Part shown: one piece after another, positions 35,124 to 45,121 of the stretch | Position numbering within the stretch: position 1 is the stretch's first letter | Layout: every line of letters begins with the position of its first letter | NCBI GenBank assembly: GCA_947501275.1 | Contig: CANMVD010000004.1 | Coordinates: 186,001-250,000, forward strand | Direction of reading: 5' to 3' | DNA: 64,000 nt | Source: an uncultured Tateyamaria sp. | GTDB taxonomy: Bacteria > Pseudomonadota > Alphaproteobacteria > Rhodobacterales > Rhodobacteraceae | Program-made: the position numbers and the translations under genes | The notes under the pieces: generated by a model | What the model was told of the DNA's origin: nothing | The model's input: the letters and a program-made list of their open reading frames with translations, nothing else | Databases searched by the model: none

Positions 35124-38100
35124 TCAGCTACACCCAGACGTTCCGCCGCAGGTGTTGCATTTCATGCAGGTGCCGTTGCGCACCAGTGTGTAGTTGCCAC
35201 ACTCGCCGCAGGCTTCGCCCTCATAGCCCTGCATCTTCGCCTTGGTGCGCGCATCTATGCCACCGCTCGCGGACACTACGGCACCGGTGGACACGGATGA
35301 CGCAACCACTCCGGCGGCGCCTCCACCTACGGCCACTTCCGGCACCAGAGTTTCAAGCGCCATGACCGGATCGGCCGCCGCTTGTGCGACTTCGGACATA
35401 CCGCCATTCAGAACAACCAGATCTTGCGGCAAGCGCTTGCGCAGATAGCCTGTCGAGCTGATTTGCTTGAGCACTTCCAAAGACTTGGACGCGGCTGTTT
35501 CGCTCAGCTCGGAGACGTTGGACACGCCCTCTTCCTCGCCGCGACCGATGTCGTCGAATGTGGCGCCCTCGGGCTTCACATGGGCCAGATCGGTCCGATC
35601 GAGGTAGGACACAGCCAATTCGCGGAACACATAATCAAGGATCGAGGTCGCGTTCTTGATGCTGTCATTGCCCTGCACCATGCCCGCAGGCTCGAACTTG
35701 GTGAACGTGAAGGCATCCACAAACTCTTCCAGCGGAACCCCGTATTGCAAACCGACAGACACTGCGATGGCGAAGTTGTTCATCATGGCGCGGAAACCCG
35801 CACCTTCCTTGTGCATGTCGATGAAGATCTCGCCCAGATTGCCGTCCTGATACTCACCTGTACGCAGGTACACTTTGTGACCACCAACGATGGCTTTCTG
35901 TGTGTAGCCCTTGCGGCGCTGAGGCATCTTTTCGCGGTGAGATTTCACAATCTCCTTCACGATGATCTTCTCAACGATCTTTTCGGCCAGCACGGTGGCT
36001 TTTTCGGCCGGTGCACCGCTTTCCAGAATCTCTTGGGCCTCCTCATCATCCTCAACAAGGGATGCGGCCAAAGGCTGGGACAATTTGGAGCCGTCGCGAT
36101 AGAGCGCGTTGGCCTTCACACCCAAGGACCAGCTCAGCTCATAAGCTTTCTGACAGTCTTCGATGGTTGCATCGTTGGGCATGTTGATTGTCTTGGAGAT
36201 CGCGCCCGAGATAAAGGACTGCGCTGCGGCCATCATCGTGATGTGGCTGTCAACATTCAGGAAACGCTTGCCTTTTTTGCCACATGGGTTGGCACAGTCA
36301 AAGATGTGGTAGTGCTCTTCCTTGAGGTGTGGCGCGTTTTCCAGCGTCATTGTTCCACAGACGTGATCATTTGCAGCGTCGATGTCCGCCTTCGAAAAGC
36401 CAAGCGATTTCAACAAGTCAAACGTCGGATCGTTCAGCTTGTCCGCCGGGATGCCCAACACCCCTGTGCAGAACTCCTCGCCCAGCGTCCACTGGTTGAA
36501 CACAAAGCGGATGTCGAACGCGCTTTCCAGCGCAGCATCCACTTTGGCCAATTCGTTGGCGCCAAAACCGTGACCCGTCAGCGAAGTGTGGTTAATCGCA
36601 GGTGCATTGCCAATCGAGCCATGGCCAACCGCGTAGCTGACGATCTCTTCGATCTGCGCCGACCCGTAACCAAGGTTTTCCAAAGCGGCAGGCACGGACC
36701 GGTTGATGATCTTGAAGTATCCGCCACCGGCCAGTTTCTTGAACTTCACCAAGGCAAAGTCCGGCTCGATCCCTGTTGTGTCACAATCCATGACCAGACC
36801 AATTGTACCTGTCGGTGCGATCACTGTGGCCTGCGCATTGCGGTAGCCGTGGGCTTCACCCAATTTCAGAGCCTCGTCCCAAGTCGACATCGCGATATCG
36901 ACAAGACGTGCATCCGGGCAATTGGCGTGATCCAGCGGCACTGGTTTGACTGCCAGTTTTTCATACCCTTCGGTTGCGCCGTAGGCCGCTGTGCGGTGGT
37001 TGCGCATGACCCGCAACATGTGATCCGCGTTCTTCGCATAGCCCGGGAATGGGCCCAGCTCGCCCGCCATTTCAGCGGAGGTGGCGTAAGACACACCGGT
37101 CATGATCGCCGTGAGGGCACCACAGAGCGCGCGGCCCTCGTCGCTGTCATAACCATGGCCCATGTTCATCAGAAGACCGCCAATGTTGGCATAGCCCAGG
37201 CCCAAGGTGCGGAAGTCATAAGACCGCTGCGCGATTTCCTTGGAGGGGAACTGCGCCATCATCACCGAGATTTCCAGCGTGACAGTCCACAGACGGGCTG
37301 CGTGCATGTACTCTTCGACCTGGAACACACCATCCTTGAGGAAGGTCAGCAGGTTCATGGACGCCAGATTGCAGGCGGTGTCGTCGAGGAACATGTATTC
37401 GGAACAAGGGTTTGAACCGCGGATCGCGCCGTCTTCAGGGCACGTGTGCCAGTCGTTGACAGTGTCGTGGTACTGGATACCGGGATCGGCACAGGCCCAT
37501 GCAGCGTGGCCAACCTGTTCCCAAAGATCGCGTGCTTTTACAACCTTGGACACAGATCCGTCCACACGGTCGATCAGTTCCCAGTCTGCGTCTTTCTCGA
37601 CAGCCGTGAGGAAGGCGTTGGTGACGCGGATCGAGTTGTTGGAGTTCTGTCCGGAAACGGAGTTGTAAGCTTCGGAATCCCAGTCTGTGTCATAGGTCGG
37701 GAATTCGATCGACGTGTGACCTTGCCGAGCGTAATCCAGCACGCGCTTGATGTATGTCTCTGGCACCGCAACCTTCTTGGCCGCTTTTACCGCGTCACGC
37801 AAAGCGTTGTTTTTCTTGGGATCGTAAGCGTCCGCCTCCGCGCCATCCCATGTACCGATGGCTTCAAACAGGCCATTCAGCTTTTGCTCGTGCATCTTGG
37901 AGCCTGCGACGATGGACGCCACTTTCTGCTCTTCGATCACCTTCCAGTTGATAAAATCTTCGATATCGGGGTGGTCGGCATCGACGATGACCATCTTGGC
38001 CGCGCGGCGCGTTGTGCCGCCAGACTTGATGGCGCCAGCAGCGCGGTCCCCGATTTTGAGAAAACCCATCAGACCAGAAGACTTGCCGCCCCCGGAGAGC

Positions 38101-38807
38101 TTTTCGCCTTCGCCGCGCAACGAGGAGAAGTTGGTGCCGGTGCCGGATCCGTACTTGAACAGACGCGCCTCGCGCACCCACAAATCCATGATGCCGCCGT
38201 CATTTACGAGATCGTCAGAAACGGACTGGATAAAGCAAGCGTGTGGCTGGGGGTGTTCGTAGGACGAGGCCGACTTGGTCAGCTTGCCGGTTTTGTAGTC
38301 CACGTAGTGGTGGCCCTGCGCGGGTCCGTCGATACCGTAGGCCCAGTGCAGGCCGGTGTTGAACCACTGTGGCGAGTTGGGTGCAGTGCGCTGCGTCGCG
38401 AGCATGTGGCGCATTTCATCATAGTATGCGCGCGCATCTTCCTCGGTCGAGAAATAGCCGCCCTTCCAGCCCCAATAGGCCCATGCGCCTGCAAGCCGAT
38501 CGAACACTTGCTTGGAAGACGTCTCTCCGCCCATGGTTGCGCCCTTGGCTGGGACGGACCGCCACAGGAATTCGGGCACATCGGCTTCTTCGACTTTGAC
38601 CATCTCGGATGGCACACCGGCTTTGCGGAAATACTTCTGCGCGATTACATCGCTCGCCACCTGGCTCCACGTGCTGGGTACTTCGACTTCGTCCAGACGG
38701 AAGACGATCGTACCGTCAGGGTTCCGGATCTCCGACACGGTCGTGACGAAGTCCAGATCTGCATAAGCATCCTGACTGGCCTTGGTGAACTGTCTTTCAA
38801 TTTTCAT
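35124..38807 (-). CDS. nrdJ: B12-dependent class II ribonucleotide reductase
   Basis: NrdJ reduces ribonucleotides to deoxyribonucleotides using adenosylcobalamin to make the thiyl radical. The 1227-residue length suits alphaproteobacterial NrdJ. Recognisable parts are the substrate-site loop [22 protein letters not shown] near residue 470 and [24 protein letters not shown] near 670. The cysteine-rich tail [13 protein letters not shown] with CMKCNTC and CSTOP-proximal CGGTSGCS would provide redox or zinc ligands. No nrdAB genes are in the window, so this may be the main RNR. The intergenic region upstream is long (533 bases) with a DnaA box and an NrdR-like palindrome. The ORF starts at ATG with GAGGCAGCG just before. 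Confidence 0.95.
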   Translation of the reverse strand: MKIERQFTKASQDAYADLDFVTTVSEIRNPDGTIVFRLDEVEVPSTWSQVASDVIAQKYFRKAGVPSEMVKVEEADVPEFLWRSVPAKGATMGGETSSKQVFDRLAGAWAYWGWKGGYFSTEEDARAYYDEMRHMLATQRTAPNSPQWFNTGLHWAYGIDGPAQGHHYVDYKTGKLTKSASSYEHPQPHACFIQSVSDDLVNDGGIMDLWVREARLFKYGSGTGTNFSSLRGEGEKLSGGGKSSGLMGFLKIGDRAAGAIKSGGTTRRAAKMVIVDADHPDIEDFINWKVIEEQKVASIVAGSKMHEQKLNGLFEAIGTWDGAEADAYDPKKNNALRDAVKAAKKVAVPETYIKRVLDYARQGHTSIEFPTYDTDWDSEAYNSVSGQNSNNSIRVTNAFLTAVEKDADWELIDRVDGSVSKVVKARDLWEQVGHAAWACADPGIQYHDTVNDWHTCPEDGAIRGSNPCSEYMFLDDTACNLASMNLLTFLKDGVFQVEEYMHAARLWTVTLEISVMMAQFPSKEIAQRSYDFRTLGLGYANIGGLLMNMGHGYDSDEGRALCGALTAIMTGVSYATSAEMAGELGPFPGYAKNADHMLRVMRNHRTAAYGATEGYEKLAVKPVPLDHANCPDARLVDIAMSTWDEALKLGEAHGYRNAQATVIAPTGTIGLVMDCDTTGIEPDFALVKFKKLAGGGYFKIINRSVPAALENLGYGSAQIEEIVSYAVGHGSIGNAPAINHTSLTGHGFGANELAKVDAALESAFDIRFVFNQWTLGEEFCTGVLGIPADKLNDPTFDLLKSLGFSKADIDAANDHVCGTMTLENAPHLKEEHYHIFDCANPCGKKGKRFLNVDSHITMMAAAQSFISGAISKTINMPNDATIEDCQKAYELSWSLGVKANALYRDGSKLSQPLAASLVEDDEEAQEILESGAPAEKATVLAEKIVEKIIVKEIVKSHREKMPQRRKGYTQKAIVGGHKVYLRTGEYQDGNLGEIFIDMHKEGAGFRAMMNNFAIAVSVGLQYGVPLEEFVDAFTFTKFEPAGMVQGNDSIKNATSILDYVFRELAVSYLDRTDLAHVKPEGATFDDIGRGEEEGVSNVSELSETAASKSLEVLKQISSTGYLRKRLPQDLVVLNGGMSEVAQAAADPVMALETLVPEVAVGGGAAGVVASSVSTGAVVSASGGIDARTKAKMQGYEGEACGECGNYTLVRNGTCMKCNTCGGTSGCS

Positions 38808-38987
38808 CGCGCTGCCTCGTTTCCAGCATTTACCCTGCGGACTGACCCGACGTTGCGGGGGCCCATTTCCGTTGCCAGCCCGAAAGACAAAAAACCGTCG
38901 TGTGACCCGCTACGCTTCTCGCGTTTGCGGGCCCAGTCGCGCCGTTTATTTGGCGATGTGAGTGTCCCTCGTGCTTGGCGCAGCCCA

Positions 38988-39013
38988 TTAGTGTTAGCCA
39001 CTAAATGTTGTGG
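38988..39013 (-). promoter_or_regulatory. possible NrdR-type palindrome upstream of nrdJ
   Basis: CCACTAAATGTTGTGG at 38998-39013 matches the remembered NrdR consensus (acaCwAtATaTwGtgt) at about 12 of 16 places. It shares 13 of 16 bases with the 16-mer in front of the HNH gene (18535-18550). It partly overlaps the palindrome TTAGTG-ttagc-CACTAA. It lies about 190 bases before the nrdJ ATG. NrdR boxes normally come in pairs; I find no clear second copy at the usual spacing. Confidence 0.35.
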
Positions 39014-39248
39014 TGAAGCGCCCGGCCTGCACAACCTGACGTATCTGACCCATCTGCGTCAACGACAAAGTTAGCTTTTTTGTGACGAAATTTCCTTGAC
39101 CTCACCCCTTGAATCATAGCGGCACACCCTTGGGCGATTCACCGTCTATAATGGCGGGAAATGCATACAGTTTCTGTCCCCCGCCGGTGAGCGATATTTC
39201 CAAGGTTTCGGGCTGACTTAGGTCAATCTGTGGAAGTTTCGCGTTAAG

Positions 39249-39257
39249 TTATCCACA
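39249..39257. promoter_or_regulatory. DnaA box upstream of nrdJ
   Basis: TTATCCACA is a perfect match to the classical DnaA 9-mer. A mirror-image TCTGTGGA lies at 39227-39234, opposite TCCACAGA at 39252-39259. The box is about 440 bases upstream of nrdJ and 85 bases before the lipoprotein gene. DnaA is known to control ribonucleotide reductase genes in some bacteria. Confidence 0.4.
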
Positions 39258-39340
39258 GAACTTGCGCGTAAAAGTAGAAAGCTTTTGCCGCGCTGCGGAA
39301 AATATGTTGATCTTGGCACAGTCACTCTGAAAGGCATCAC

Positions 39341-39799
39341 ATGCGACCAATTTTGCCCATTTTGCTGGTCGCTCTGACCGCATGCGCACCACAATATGTA
39401 GCGACTGTGGCGACGTCGGAACAAGATCTACCTGTGCGCCGGGCCGCATTCGCGACGCAGCCCGAACAATTGGACTCGGCTTTCCGCTCATCTTGCGACT
39501 CACCCGGAGATGAAGTGCGCCAAGTGTCTGGTGGCATCGTTCAATGCCGTATTCTGCCGCCACCGGATTTGGCCGCCTACCTGCTGCTTCAATTTGATGG
39601 CGCGCTCGAGACTCCAATTCTGGTGATCCAAAAACAGACCGACCGGGAAGATGGGGGATTCGTTGTCGAACTCAGCTATTTCGCGGAAGTGGTTCAAAAG
39701 TCTGGAAAACCGCGCCGCATTTATTTCAAGCAGCGCGCGCTCGACGGCCTGATGGATGAGTTGCTGACTGCAACAGGTGGCGTCGCGCGCAATGCGTGA
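39341..39799 (+). CDS. hypothetical lipoprotein
   Basis: The 152-residue product has a type II signal peptide: MRPILPILLVALTAC, with the lipobox LTAC placing the lipid-bearing Cys at residue 15. The mature part is soluble and acidic to neutral, with one more Cys pair (SSCDSPGDE and VQCRILPPP) that may pair in the periplasm. No known domain is recognised. It follows the long nrdJ upstream region and precedes tRNA-Pro on the other strand. There is a weak GAAAGG ribosome-binding site. Confidence 0.78.
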   Translation: MRPILPILLVALTACAPQYVATVATSEQDLPVRRAAFATQPEQLDSAFRSSCDSPGDEVRQVSGGIVQCRILPPPDLAAYLLLQFDGALETPILVIQKQTDREDGGFVVELSYFAEVVQKSGKPRRIYFKQRALDGLMDELLTATGGVARNA

Positions 39800-39833
39800 G
39801 CAGCTGGCGTTGAATATCATGTTTTTTGAAAAC

Positions 39834-39910
39834 TGGTCGGAGCGAGAGGATTCGAACCTCCGACCCCCTGTACCCAAAACAGGTGCGCTACCAGGCTGCG
39901 CCACGCTCCG
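39834..39910 (-). tRNA. tRNA-Pro (anticodon TGG)
   Basis: Read on the minus strand the gene begins CGGAGCG (39910-39904) and ends CGCTCCG-A-CCA. The anticodon arm CCTGT-TTTGGGT-ACAGG gives anticodon TGG, which reads CCA and CCG proline codons. The T-loop is GGTTCGAATCC. It is the second proline tRNA in the window; no integrated element adjoins it. Confidence 0.96.
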
Positions 39911-39953
39911 ACCGTGCGCCCCTCTTAGAGCGGCAAAACAGAATTGAAAAGAC

Positions 39954-40433
39954 CTAACACGCCCATACGGCGTCACCTTTTTCAAAACTTGGGTGACGCA
40001 ACTGTGCACCCACGCCGATCCCCAGTTGATCAGACAGCCCACCATTGATTTCCAACACGTGGGTCAAACCTGTGCCACCACGAATGGGCGTTTCATCCAG
40101 CGGCTGCGCCCGGCGATGAATGTGACGCACCGTGCCGCCGGCATCAACAAATAGCATATCGAGTTCAATCAGCGTGTTGCGCATCCAGAATGATAGCGAT
40201 TGCGGAAACGGGTAAACAAACAGCATGCCAGATGACGTTGGCATTGACGGGCGGTTCATCAACCCGGTGGCGCGTTCTTCCGGGTCATCCGCAATTTCCA
40301 CGGCAAAGCGTGCCTGACCAAAATCGCCACGAATCCATACGGTGTCAGTCCTGCATTCGGCCAAGGCCGATGCGGCGCACGAACCCCAGATCACTGCTGC
40401 GCCAACAAATGTCGTCATTCTGGTAAGGGACAT
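39954..40433 (-). CDS. DUF192 family secreted protein
   Basis: The 159-residue product has a signal peptide (about residues 1-25, ending ALAE) and a DUF192 domain. The domain has FAVEIADDPEERATGLMNRPSMPTSSGMLFVYP in the first half, SFWMRNTLIELDMLFVDAGGTV in the middle and THVLEINGGLSDQLGIGVGAQLR at the end. DUF192 proteins are widespread and of unknown function. The start at 40433 comes one base after the stop of the two-domain cold-shock gene, so the two are probably one transcript. Confidence 0.9.
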   Translation of the reverse strand: MSLTRMTTFVGAAVIWGSCAASALAECRTDTVWIRGDFGQARFAVEIADDPEERATGLMNRPSMPTSSGMLFVYPFPQSLSFWMRNTLIELDMLFVDAGGTVRHIHRRAQPLDETPIRGGTGLTHVLEINGGLSDQLGIGVGAQLRHPSFEKGDAVWAC

Positions 40434-40434
40434 A

Positions 40435-40971
40435 TCAGTCCTCGTCGCTGGAAAGAGCCGCCTCCCACGCAAGCACTTCCGACGCCATCTGTCCACGCTT
40501 TCCGTCAATCACGCGCAAGGCCAATGCCTCGCCGGGTTGCAGATCTGACAGACCAGAGCGGCGCAACACTTCAACATGCAGAAAAACGTCGTCAGACCGG
40601 CCAAACACATTGGCAAATCCAAAGCCCTTGCCCTTGTCGAACCATTTGACACGGCCCGGCTCAAGCGGAACATCCGCAACGGCATCAGGATCAAGCTCGG
40701 CAATGTCTGTCAGCGTGCTGATACCGTCCTGCTCTGGTGGAACGATTTGCAGTACTTCTACGGCTTGCACGCCACGATCCGTCTTTTGCACTCGGACGTT
40801 CAAACGCGCGCTGTCAGCAATAGAGGACTGGCCAAAATTCCGAAGCACGTTCACATGCAACAGGATGTCGGGGCCGCCTGTATCGGCCACAACAAATCCA
40901 AACCCTTTCACGGGGTCGAACCATTTGACGGTACCCGCGATCTGGTCTGTTTCGTCAGAGTGTTCCAGCAC
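40435..40971 (-). CDS. two-domain cold-shock protein
   Basis: The 178-residue product has two cold-shock domains, at about residues 10-72 and 104-167. Each has the RNP1-type GTVKWFDPVKGFGFVVA and GRVKWFDKGKGFGFANV, and each has a later DILLHVNVLR or DVFLHVEVLR (the RNP2 region). An acidic linker of about 30 residues joins them. It probably acts as an RNA chaperone. I chose a GTG start at 40971 because the reading frame upstream of it is not domain-like; the alternative ATG (41079) would add 36 residues. It is transcribed with the DUF192 gene. Confidence 0.87.
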   Translation of the reverse strand: MLEHSDETDQIAGTVKWFDPVKGFGFVVADTGGPDILLHVNVLRNFGQSSIADSARLNVRVQKTDRGVQAVEVLQIVPPEQDGISTLTDIAELDPDAVADVPLEPGRVKWFDKGKGFGFANVFGRSDDVFLHVEVLRRSGLSDLQPGEALALRVIDGKRGQMASEVLAWEAALSSDED

Positions 40972-41091
40972 GACTGATCTTTCGTTTACGTGTATTAGTG
41001 TCGCTCCCCACACTTGCGCTATTTTGCACCCCGTTTTCAAGTGGTAAAATTCTTTAAAAAACAACGGATTGCATTTCAAGTCACGTGAAAT

Positions 41092-41697
41092 TCACGGGTT
41101 TAGGCGGGTCACGTCCCATGGCTCACCCGGATTTTCCCGTTGCCAGCGAAACCGATCATGCAGCCGGAACGGTCCGTCAGCCCAAAATTCAATTTCGACG
41201 GGACGGATGCGATAGCCCCCCCAAAATGGCGGCCGCTTTGGATTTACACCCTGCTCTGCCGTCACGCGCGCGACTTCCGCCATCAGGTGCGCACGCCCGT
41301 CCAGGGGACGGCTTTGCTGAGACGCCCATGCCCCCAGTCGCGACTTCAACGACCGTGAGGCATAGTAGGCGTCGGCCTTGGCGCCGTCCTCTTTCTCGAC
41401 ATGGCCGCGAACCCGCACTTGCTGGTGCAGTGACTTCCAATGCAACACAAATGCCGCTTTCCCGGCAAAGTCCAACTCGCCCGCCTTTGCGCTTTCGTAG
41501 TTGGTATAGAAGACAAAGGCGTCGTCTTCTATCTCCTTGAGCAGCACCATACGGACATTTGGCAAGCCGCTGGCATCCACCGTACTCAGTGCAATCGCAT
41601 TGGGATCGTTGGGTTCGCTAGCCTCTGCCGCACGCAACCAGGCCCGCGCGATCTCAAACGGATTGTCTCCGGCAAATTTTCCAGTGCGATCTTTCAT
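41092..41697 (-). CDS. pdxH: pyridoxamine 5'-phosphate oxidase
   Basis: PdxH oxidises pyridoxine or pyridoxamine phosphate to pyridoxal 5'-phosphate with FMN. The 201-residue protein has [21 protein letters not shown] near residue 40 and [20 protein letters not shown] near 85. It also has [16 protein letters not shown] and the C-terminal [20 protein letters not shown], the conserved end that binds PLP. GGGGAG eight bases before the ATG at 41697 makes it the better start than the TTG at 41703. It is divergent from fabI. Two aminotransferases in the window would use its product. Confidence 0.95.
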   Translation of the reverse strand: MKDRTGKFAGDNPFEIARAWLRAAEASEPNDPNAIALSTVDASGLPNVRMVLLKEIEDDAFVFYTNYESAKAGELDFAGKAAFVLHWKSLHQQVRVRGHVEKEDGAKADAYYASRSLKSRLGAWASQQSRPLDGRAHLMAEVARVTAEQGVNPKRPPFWGGYRIRPVEIEFWADGPFRLHDRFRWQRENPGEPWDVTRLNP

Positions 41698-41828
41698 TTC
41701 CAATTCTCCCCTGCCAAGCCACTGCTAACGCCGCTGATCCCTGTGGGCAACTCTGTTGCACTCCCTTGATGCGACAAGGGTCTTGGCCTAAAGCTGAGCG
41801 CTGAAACGTGGAACGGGATGGGCAAGAA

Positions 41829-42635
41829 ATGACAGCAGGTCTGATGGCAGGCAAGCGGGGCCTGATTATGGGGCTCGCCAACGACAAATCCATCGCCTGG
41901 GGGATCGCACGCACACTGCACAACGCAGGTGCAGAACTGGCGTTCTCTTATCAGGGCGATGCGTTGAAAAAGCGAGTGGATCCACTGGCCGCGCAGTTGG
42001 ACAGCGATATCGTATTGCCCTGCGACGTCGGAGACGAAGCGTCCATTGATGCCCTGTTCAAAAGCCTGCAAGAACGCTGGGGTACTCTGGATTTTATCGT
42101 CCACGCCATTGGCTTTTCCGACAAGAACGAATTGCGTGGGCGCTATGTCGATACCAGCCGCGACAACTTTACGATGACGATGGACATCTCGGTCTACTCG
42201 TTCACCGCTGTCATGGCACGTGCCGAAAAGATGATGAAAAACGGCGGCAGCGCACTGACGCTGACCTATTACGGCGCCGAACAGGTCATGCCGCATTATA
42301 ATGTGATGGGCGTGGCCAAAGCTGCGCTTGAGGCATCCGTCAAATACCTTGCCGAAGATCTGGGCAAGGACGGCATCCGCGTCAATGCGATCTCCGCAGG
42401 CCCGATCAAGACCTTGGCGGCGTCGGGCATTGGCGATTTCCGCTACATTATGAAGTGGAACGAATACAACTCTCCCCTGCGCCGCAATGTCACCATAGAT
42501 GACGTCGGCAAATCCGCATTGTACCTGCTCAGCGATTTGGGGTCTGGCACCACAGGTGAGAACCTGCACGTGGATGCAGGCTATCACGTGGTCGGAATGA
42601 AAGCTGTCGACGCCCCAGATATGGCCAAGGGATAG
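41829..42635 (+). CDS. fabI: enoyl-ACP reductase (NADH)
   Basis: FabI completes each fatty-acid elongation cycle by reducing enoyl-ACP. The 268-residue protein has the nucleotide-binding GKRGLIMGLANDKSIAWGIAR start and SYQGDALKKRV. The active site is YYGAEQVMPHYNVMGVAKAAL, with the Tyr and Lys spaced as in FabI (Tyr-x6-Lys). A weak purine-rich site precedes the ATG at 41829. The ORF is open to 41808. It is followed by a LysE gene after three bases. Confidence 0.95.
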   Translation: MTAGLMAGKRGLIMGLANDKSIAWGIARTLHNAGAELAFSYQGDALKKRVDPLAAQLDSDIVLPCDVGDEASIDALFKSLQERWGTLDFIVHAIGFSDKNELRGRYVDTSRDNFTMTMDISVYSFTAVMARAEKMMKNGGSALTLTYYGAEQVMPHYNVMGVAKAALEASVKYLAEDLGKDGIRVNAISAGPIKTLAASGIGDFRYIMKWNEYNSPLRRNVTIDDVGKSALYLLSDLGSGTTGENLHVDAGYHVVGMKAVDAPDMAKG

Positions 42636-42638
42636 GGG

Positions 42639-43247
42639 ATGACGCTGAGCCCCTCTGACCTGATCGCCTTTAATGCTGTACTGTTTGTGGCCCTCATTTC
42701 ACCCGGTGCAGCGATGTTGTTCATCACGCGCATCACCCTCAGTGCCGGGCGTGCAAGTGGGATCGCAACCGGCATCGGTCTTGGTACGGCGGCGGCCCTG
42801 TGGACGCTGGCGGCCCTGTTCGGGTTGGAAGCCGTCTTCAAGTTGTTCCCATGGACCTACACAGTTCTTAAAATCGGTGGTGCGGCCTACCTGATCTGGA
42901 TCGCCATCCAGACATGGCGCCATGCACGATCTGCGGTCAAGGAAGCTCCCAAACCACGTGGGCGTGCAATTTTGGCAGGGCTTTTGCTGAACCTCGGCAA
43001 TCCCAAGTCGATGCTCTTTGCCGCGGCTGTGATCGTTGTGATCTTTCCCAAAGGCATGACCGGCAATGACATTGCACTTATCGTAGTGAATCACTGGGTG
43101 CTTGAACTTGCATTTTACACTGTTTTTGCCACACTTCTGAGCGCACCGAGCGTGCGGCGCGGCTATCTGAAACTCAAACCTGTATTGGATCGCATCGCCG
43201 CAACCGTTCTGGGTGCACTGGGCCTGCGCTTGATTCTGGAGAAATAA
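42639..43247 (+). CDS. LysE/RhtB family amino-acid exporter
   Basis: The 202-residue protein has about six membrane segments with the RhtB family start ([21 protein letters not shown]). It also has [23 protein letters not shown] in the core and [19 protein letters not shown] in the second half. The family exports amino acids and their derivatives; the substrate is not known. It lies three bases behind fabI and two before gpt, so all three are probably co-transcribed, though no common function is evident. Confidence 0.88.
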   Translation: MTLSPSDLIAFNAVLFVALISPGAAMLFITRITLSAGRASGIATGIGLGTAAALWTLAALFGLEAVFKLFPWTYTVLKIGGAAYLIWIAIQTWRHARSAVKEAPKPRGRAILAGLLLNLGNPKSMLFAAAVIVVIFPKGMTGNDIALIVVNHWVLELAFYTVFATLLSAPSVRRGYLKLKPVLDRIAATVLGALGLRLILEK

Positions 43248-43249
43248 CC

Positions 43250-43768
43250 ATGGCAGATCGGCTTCCCCATGAAAAAGGGTTCCACGTCAGTTGGGACCAG
43301 ATGCACCGTGACAGCCGTGCCCTGGCCTGGCGGTTGGATGGCAAGGGTCCCGATGCAGGATCATGGCGGGCCGTGGTGGCCATCACCCGCGGCGGCATGG
43401 CCCCGGCCATGATCGTTGCCCGAGAACTGGATATCCGCACTGTCGATACGATTTCAGTCAAGTCCTACCACTCTGGCGGCGGCAAGGCGGATCAGCGTCG
43501 CGACGCCGAAGTTCTGAAATCCCCGGACGCAGAGATGATGGGCGACGGCACCGGCATTCTGGTTGTTGATGACCTTGTTGACAGCGGCAAGACGCTGGAA
43601 CTGGTGCGCAAACTTTATCCGAATGCGCATTTCGCCACCGTGTATGCCAAGCCATCCGGTGAACCTCAGGTGGACACGTTCATCACCGGTGTCAGTCAGG
43701 ACACATGGATATTCTTCCCTTGGGACATGGCGCTGCAATATGTCGAACCTTACCGTGGTACGGACTAG
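43250..43768 (+). CDS. gpt: xanthine-guanine phosphoribosyltransferase
   Basis: Gpt salvages xanthine and guanine (and hypoxanthine) by transferring them to PRPP. The 172-residue product has the PRPP-binding motif [18 protein letters not shown] near residue 100. [23 protein letters not shown] precedes it and [16 protein letters not shown] is at the C-terminus, all typical of the Gpt family. It starts two bases after the LysE stop. It adds purine salvage to the nucleotide-metabolism genes in this window. Confidence 0.92.
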   Translation: MADRLPHEKGFHVSWDQMHRDSRALAWRLDGKGPDAGSWRAVVAITRGGMAPAMIVARELDIRTVDTISVKSYHSGGGKADQRRDAEVLKSPDAEMMGDGTGILVVDDLVDSGKTLELVRKLYPNAHFATVYAKPSGEPQVDTFITGVSQDTWIFFPWDMALQYVEPYRGTD

Positions 43769-43870
43769 CGCTTTCGGAGACCCTTTCGGATCGGCACCAA
43801 ATGGCCAGGTCCATGGCGTCTCTCTTTCCAATCTCACAAGCGCGGTGTGCCGCGCAACAGGGTCTGACAC

Positions 43871-45046
43871 ATGAGCATTTCACGCACCGCCGCGACGTTT
43901 CCGCCCCCTGTCATGGAGGCCCGCCGCTGGATTGCGGGCGTAGAGTTTCCAAAAGATCGCCCGCTGATGAACGTCAGTCAGGCCGCTCCTGTGGACCCGC
44001 CCCCGCAAGCCTTGCGTCAGGCCATGGCGGACGCGGCCCTGACACAGGACGATGCGCATCTCTACGGCCCGGTTCTGGGGATGCCCGGCTTGCGCGCCGG
44101 ACTGAGCAGCCAGATCAATGCACACTATGATGCAGCCACTGAGCCTGATCAGATCGCCATCACCTCCGGGTGCAATCAGGCCTTTGCAGCAGCCATTGCC
44201 AGCCTGTGCACCGAAGGGGATGAAGTTATCCTGCCAACCCCATGGTATTTCAACCATAAAATGTGGCTGGACATGGCTGGCGTTGCCTCCATTCCACTGC
44301 CCGTTGGCGATGGAATGTTGCCCAGCGTCGAGGCCGCCAGGGCGCTCATCACCGAGCGCACCCGCGCCATTGCGCTGGTGACGCCCAACAACCCCGCAGG
44401 CGTGGAGTACCCCCAAGAGCTGCTGGATGCGTTCTATGATCTGGCCCACACCGCTGGCATTGCCCTGATCGTGGACGAAACCTATCGAGATTTCGACAGC
44501 CGCTCCGGTCCACCCCATGGCTTGTTTCAAAAGGATGGGTGGGAAGACACGTTCATCCACCTCTATTCGTTCTCCAAGGCTTACCGCCTGACGGGTCACC
44601 GTGTCGGCGCGCTGGTCACATCCCCTGCCCGGCTGGCCGAGGTTGAAAAGTTCCTCGATACGGTTGCAATCTGTCCCGGTCAGATCGGGCAATATGCGGC
44701 TCTTTGGGGGCTGGAGCATCTGGGCCAGTGGGTTGCAGGTGAACGCGACGAGATTCTGGCGCGCCGTCGGGCGATTGCTGACGGGTTTCATGTGCTGGCC
44801 GCCCAAGGCTGGGAACTGCTCGGATTGGGTGCGTATTTTGCCTATGTCGGGCACCCGTTTGCAATGTCGTCCGGTGATCTGGCGCCGAAACTGGTCTCCG
44901 AAGCGGGGTTGCTGTGCCTTCCCGGCACAATGTTCTGGCCGGACGGGTCAGCCGAAGGGGCCGCGCAATTGCGCATTGCTTTTGCCAATTTGGACGCAGA
45001 TGGCATCGCAGAGATGTACAAAAGGCTGTCAGCACTGTCGTTCTGA
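43871..45046 (+). CDS. PLP-dependent aminotransferase (class I/II)
   Basis: The 391-residue aminotransferase keeps TPNNPAGVEYPQELL, LIVDETYRDFDS and the PLP-binding Lys in LYSFSKAYRLTGHRVGALV. Its substrate cannot be named from the sequence. The neighbouring gene gpt has no evident link. It is distinct from the AruH-like enzyme at 28 kb, with different active-site surroundings (SFSKAYRL against SMSKSHAM). The start at 43871 has no strong ribosome-binding site. Confidence 0.85.
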   Translation: MSISRTAATFPPPVMEARRWIAGVEFPKDRPLMNVSQAAPVDPPPQALRQAMADAALTQDDAHLYGPVLGMPGLRAGLSSQINAHYDAATEPDQIAITSGCNQAFAAAIASLCTEGDEVILPTPWYFNHKMWLDMAGVASIPLPVGDGMLPSVEAARALITERTRAIALVTPNNPAGVEYPQELLDAFYDLAHTAGIALIVDETYRDFDSRSGPPHGLFQKDGWEDTFIHLYSFSKAYRLTGHRVGALVTSPARLAEVEKFLDTVAICPGQIGQYAALWGLEHLGQWVAGERDEILARRRAIADGFHVLAAQGWELLGLGAYFAYVGHPFAMSSGDLAPKLVSEAGLLCLPGTMFWPDGSAEGAAQLRIAFANLDADGIAEMYKRLSALSF

Positions 45047-45121
45047 CGTTCAAGCGCCCTTGCCCGTCCCCGGCCTGCCCGGTAGACACCTGAAAACCCT
45101 ATAACCTGCATGAGGCACCAC

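Larger units (their letters stand above)
38808..39340. other. long intergenic region upstream of nrdJ
   Basis: This 533-base region separates nrdJ (minus) from a lipoprotein gene (plus). It contains an NrdR-like palindrome (38998-39013), a TTAGTG-N5-CACTAA palindrome overlapping it (38988-39004) and a perfect DnaA box at 39249-39257. The part from about 39060 to 39330 is AT-rich. I looked for a cobalamin riboswitch (B12-box, GCCACTG core) and found none. No gene is seen. Confidence 0.6.

Noticed and set aside
35382-37415. 677-residue open frame on the plus strand
   Set aside because: It is antisense to nrdJ, which is complete and well matched.
38808-39340. Cobalamin riboswitch upstream of nrdJ
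   Set aside because: I looked for the B12 box and core on the minus strand and found no match. Class II enzymes need B12, so repression by it would not be expected anyway.
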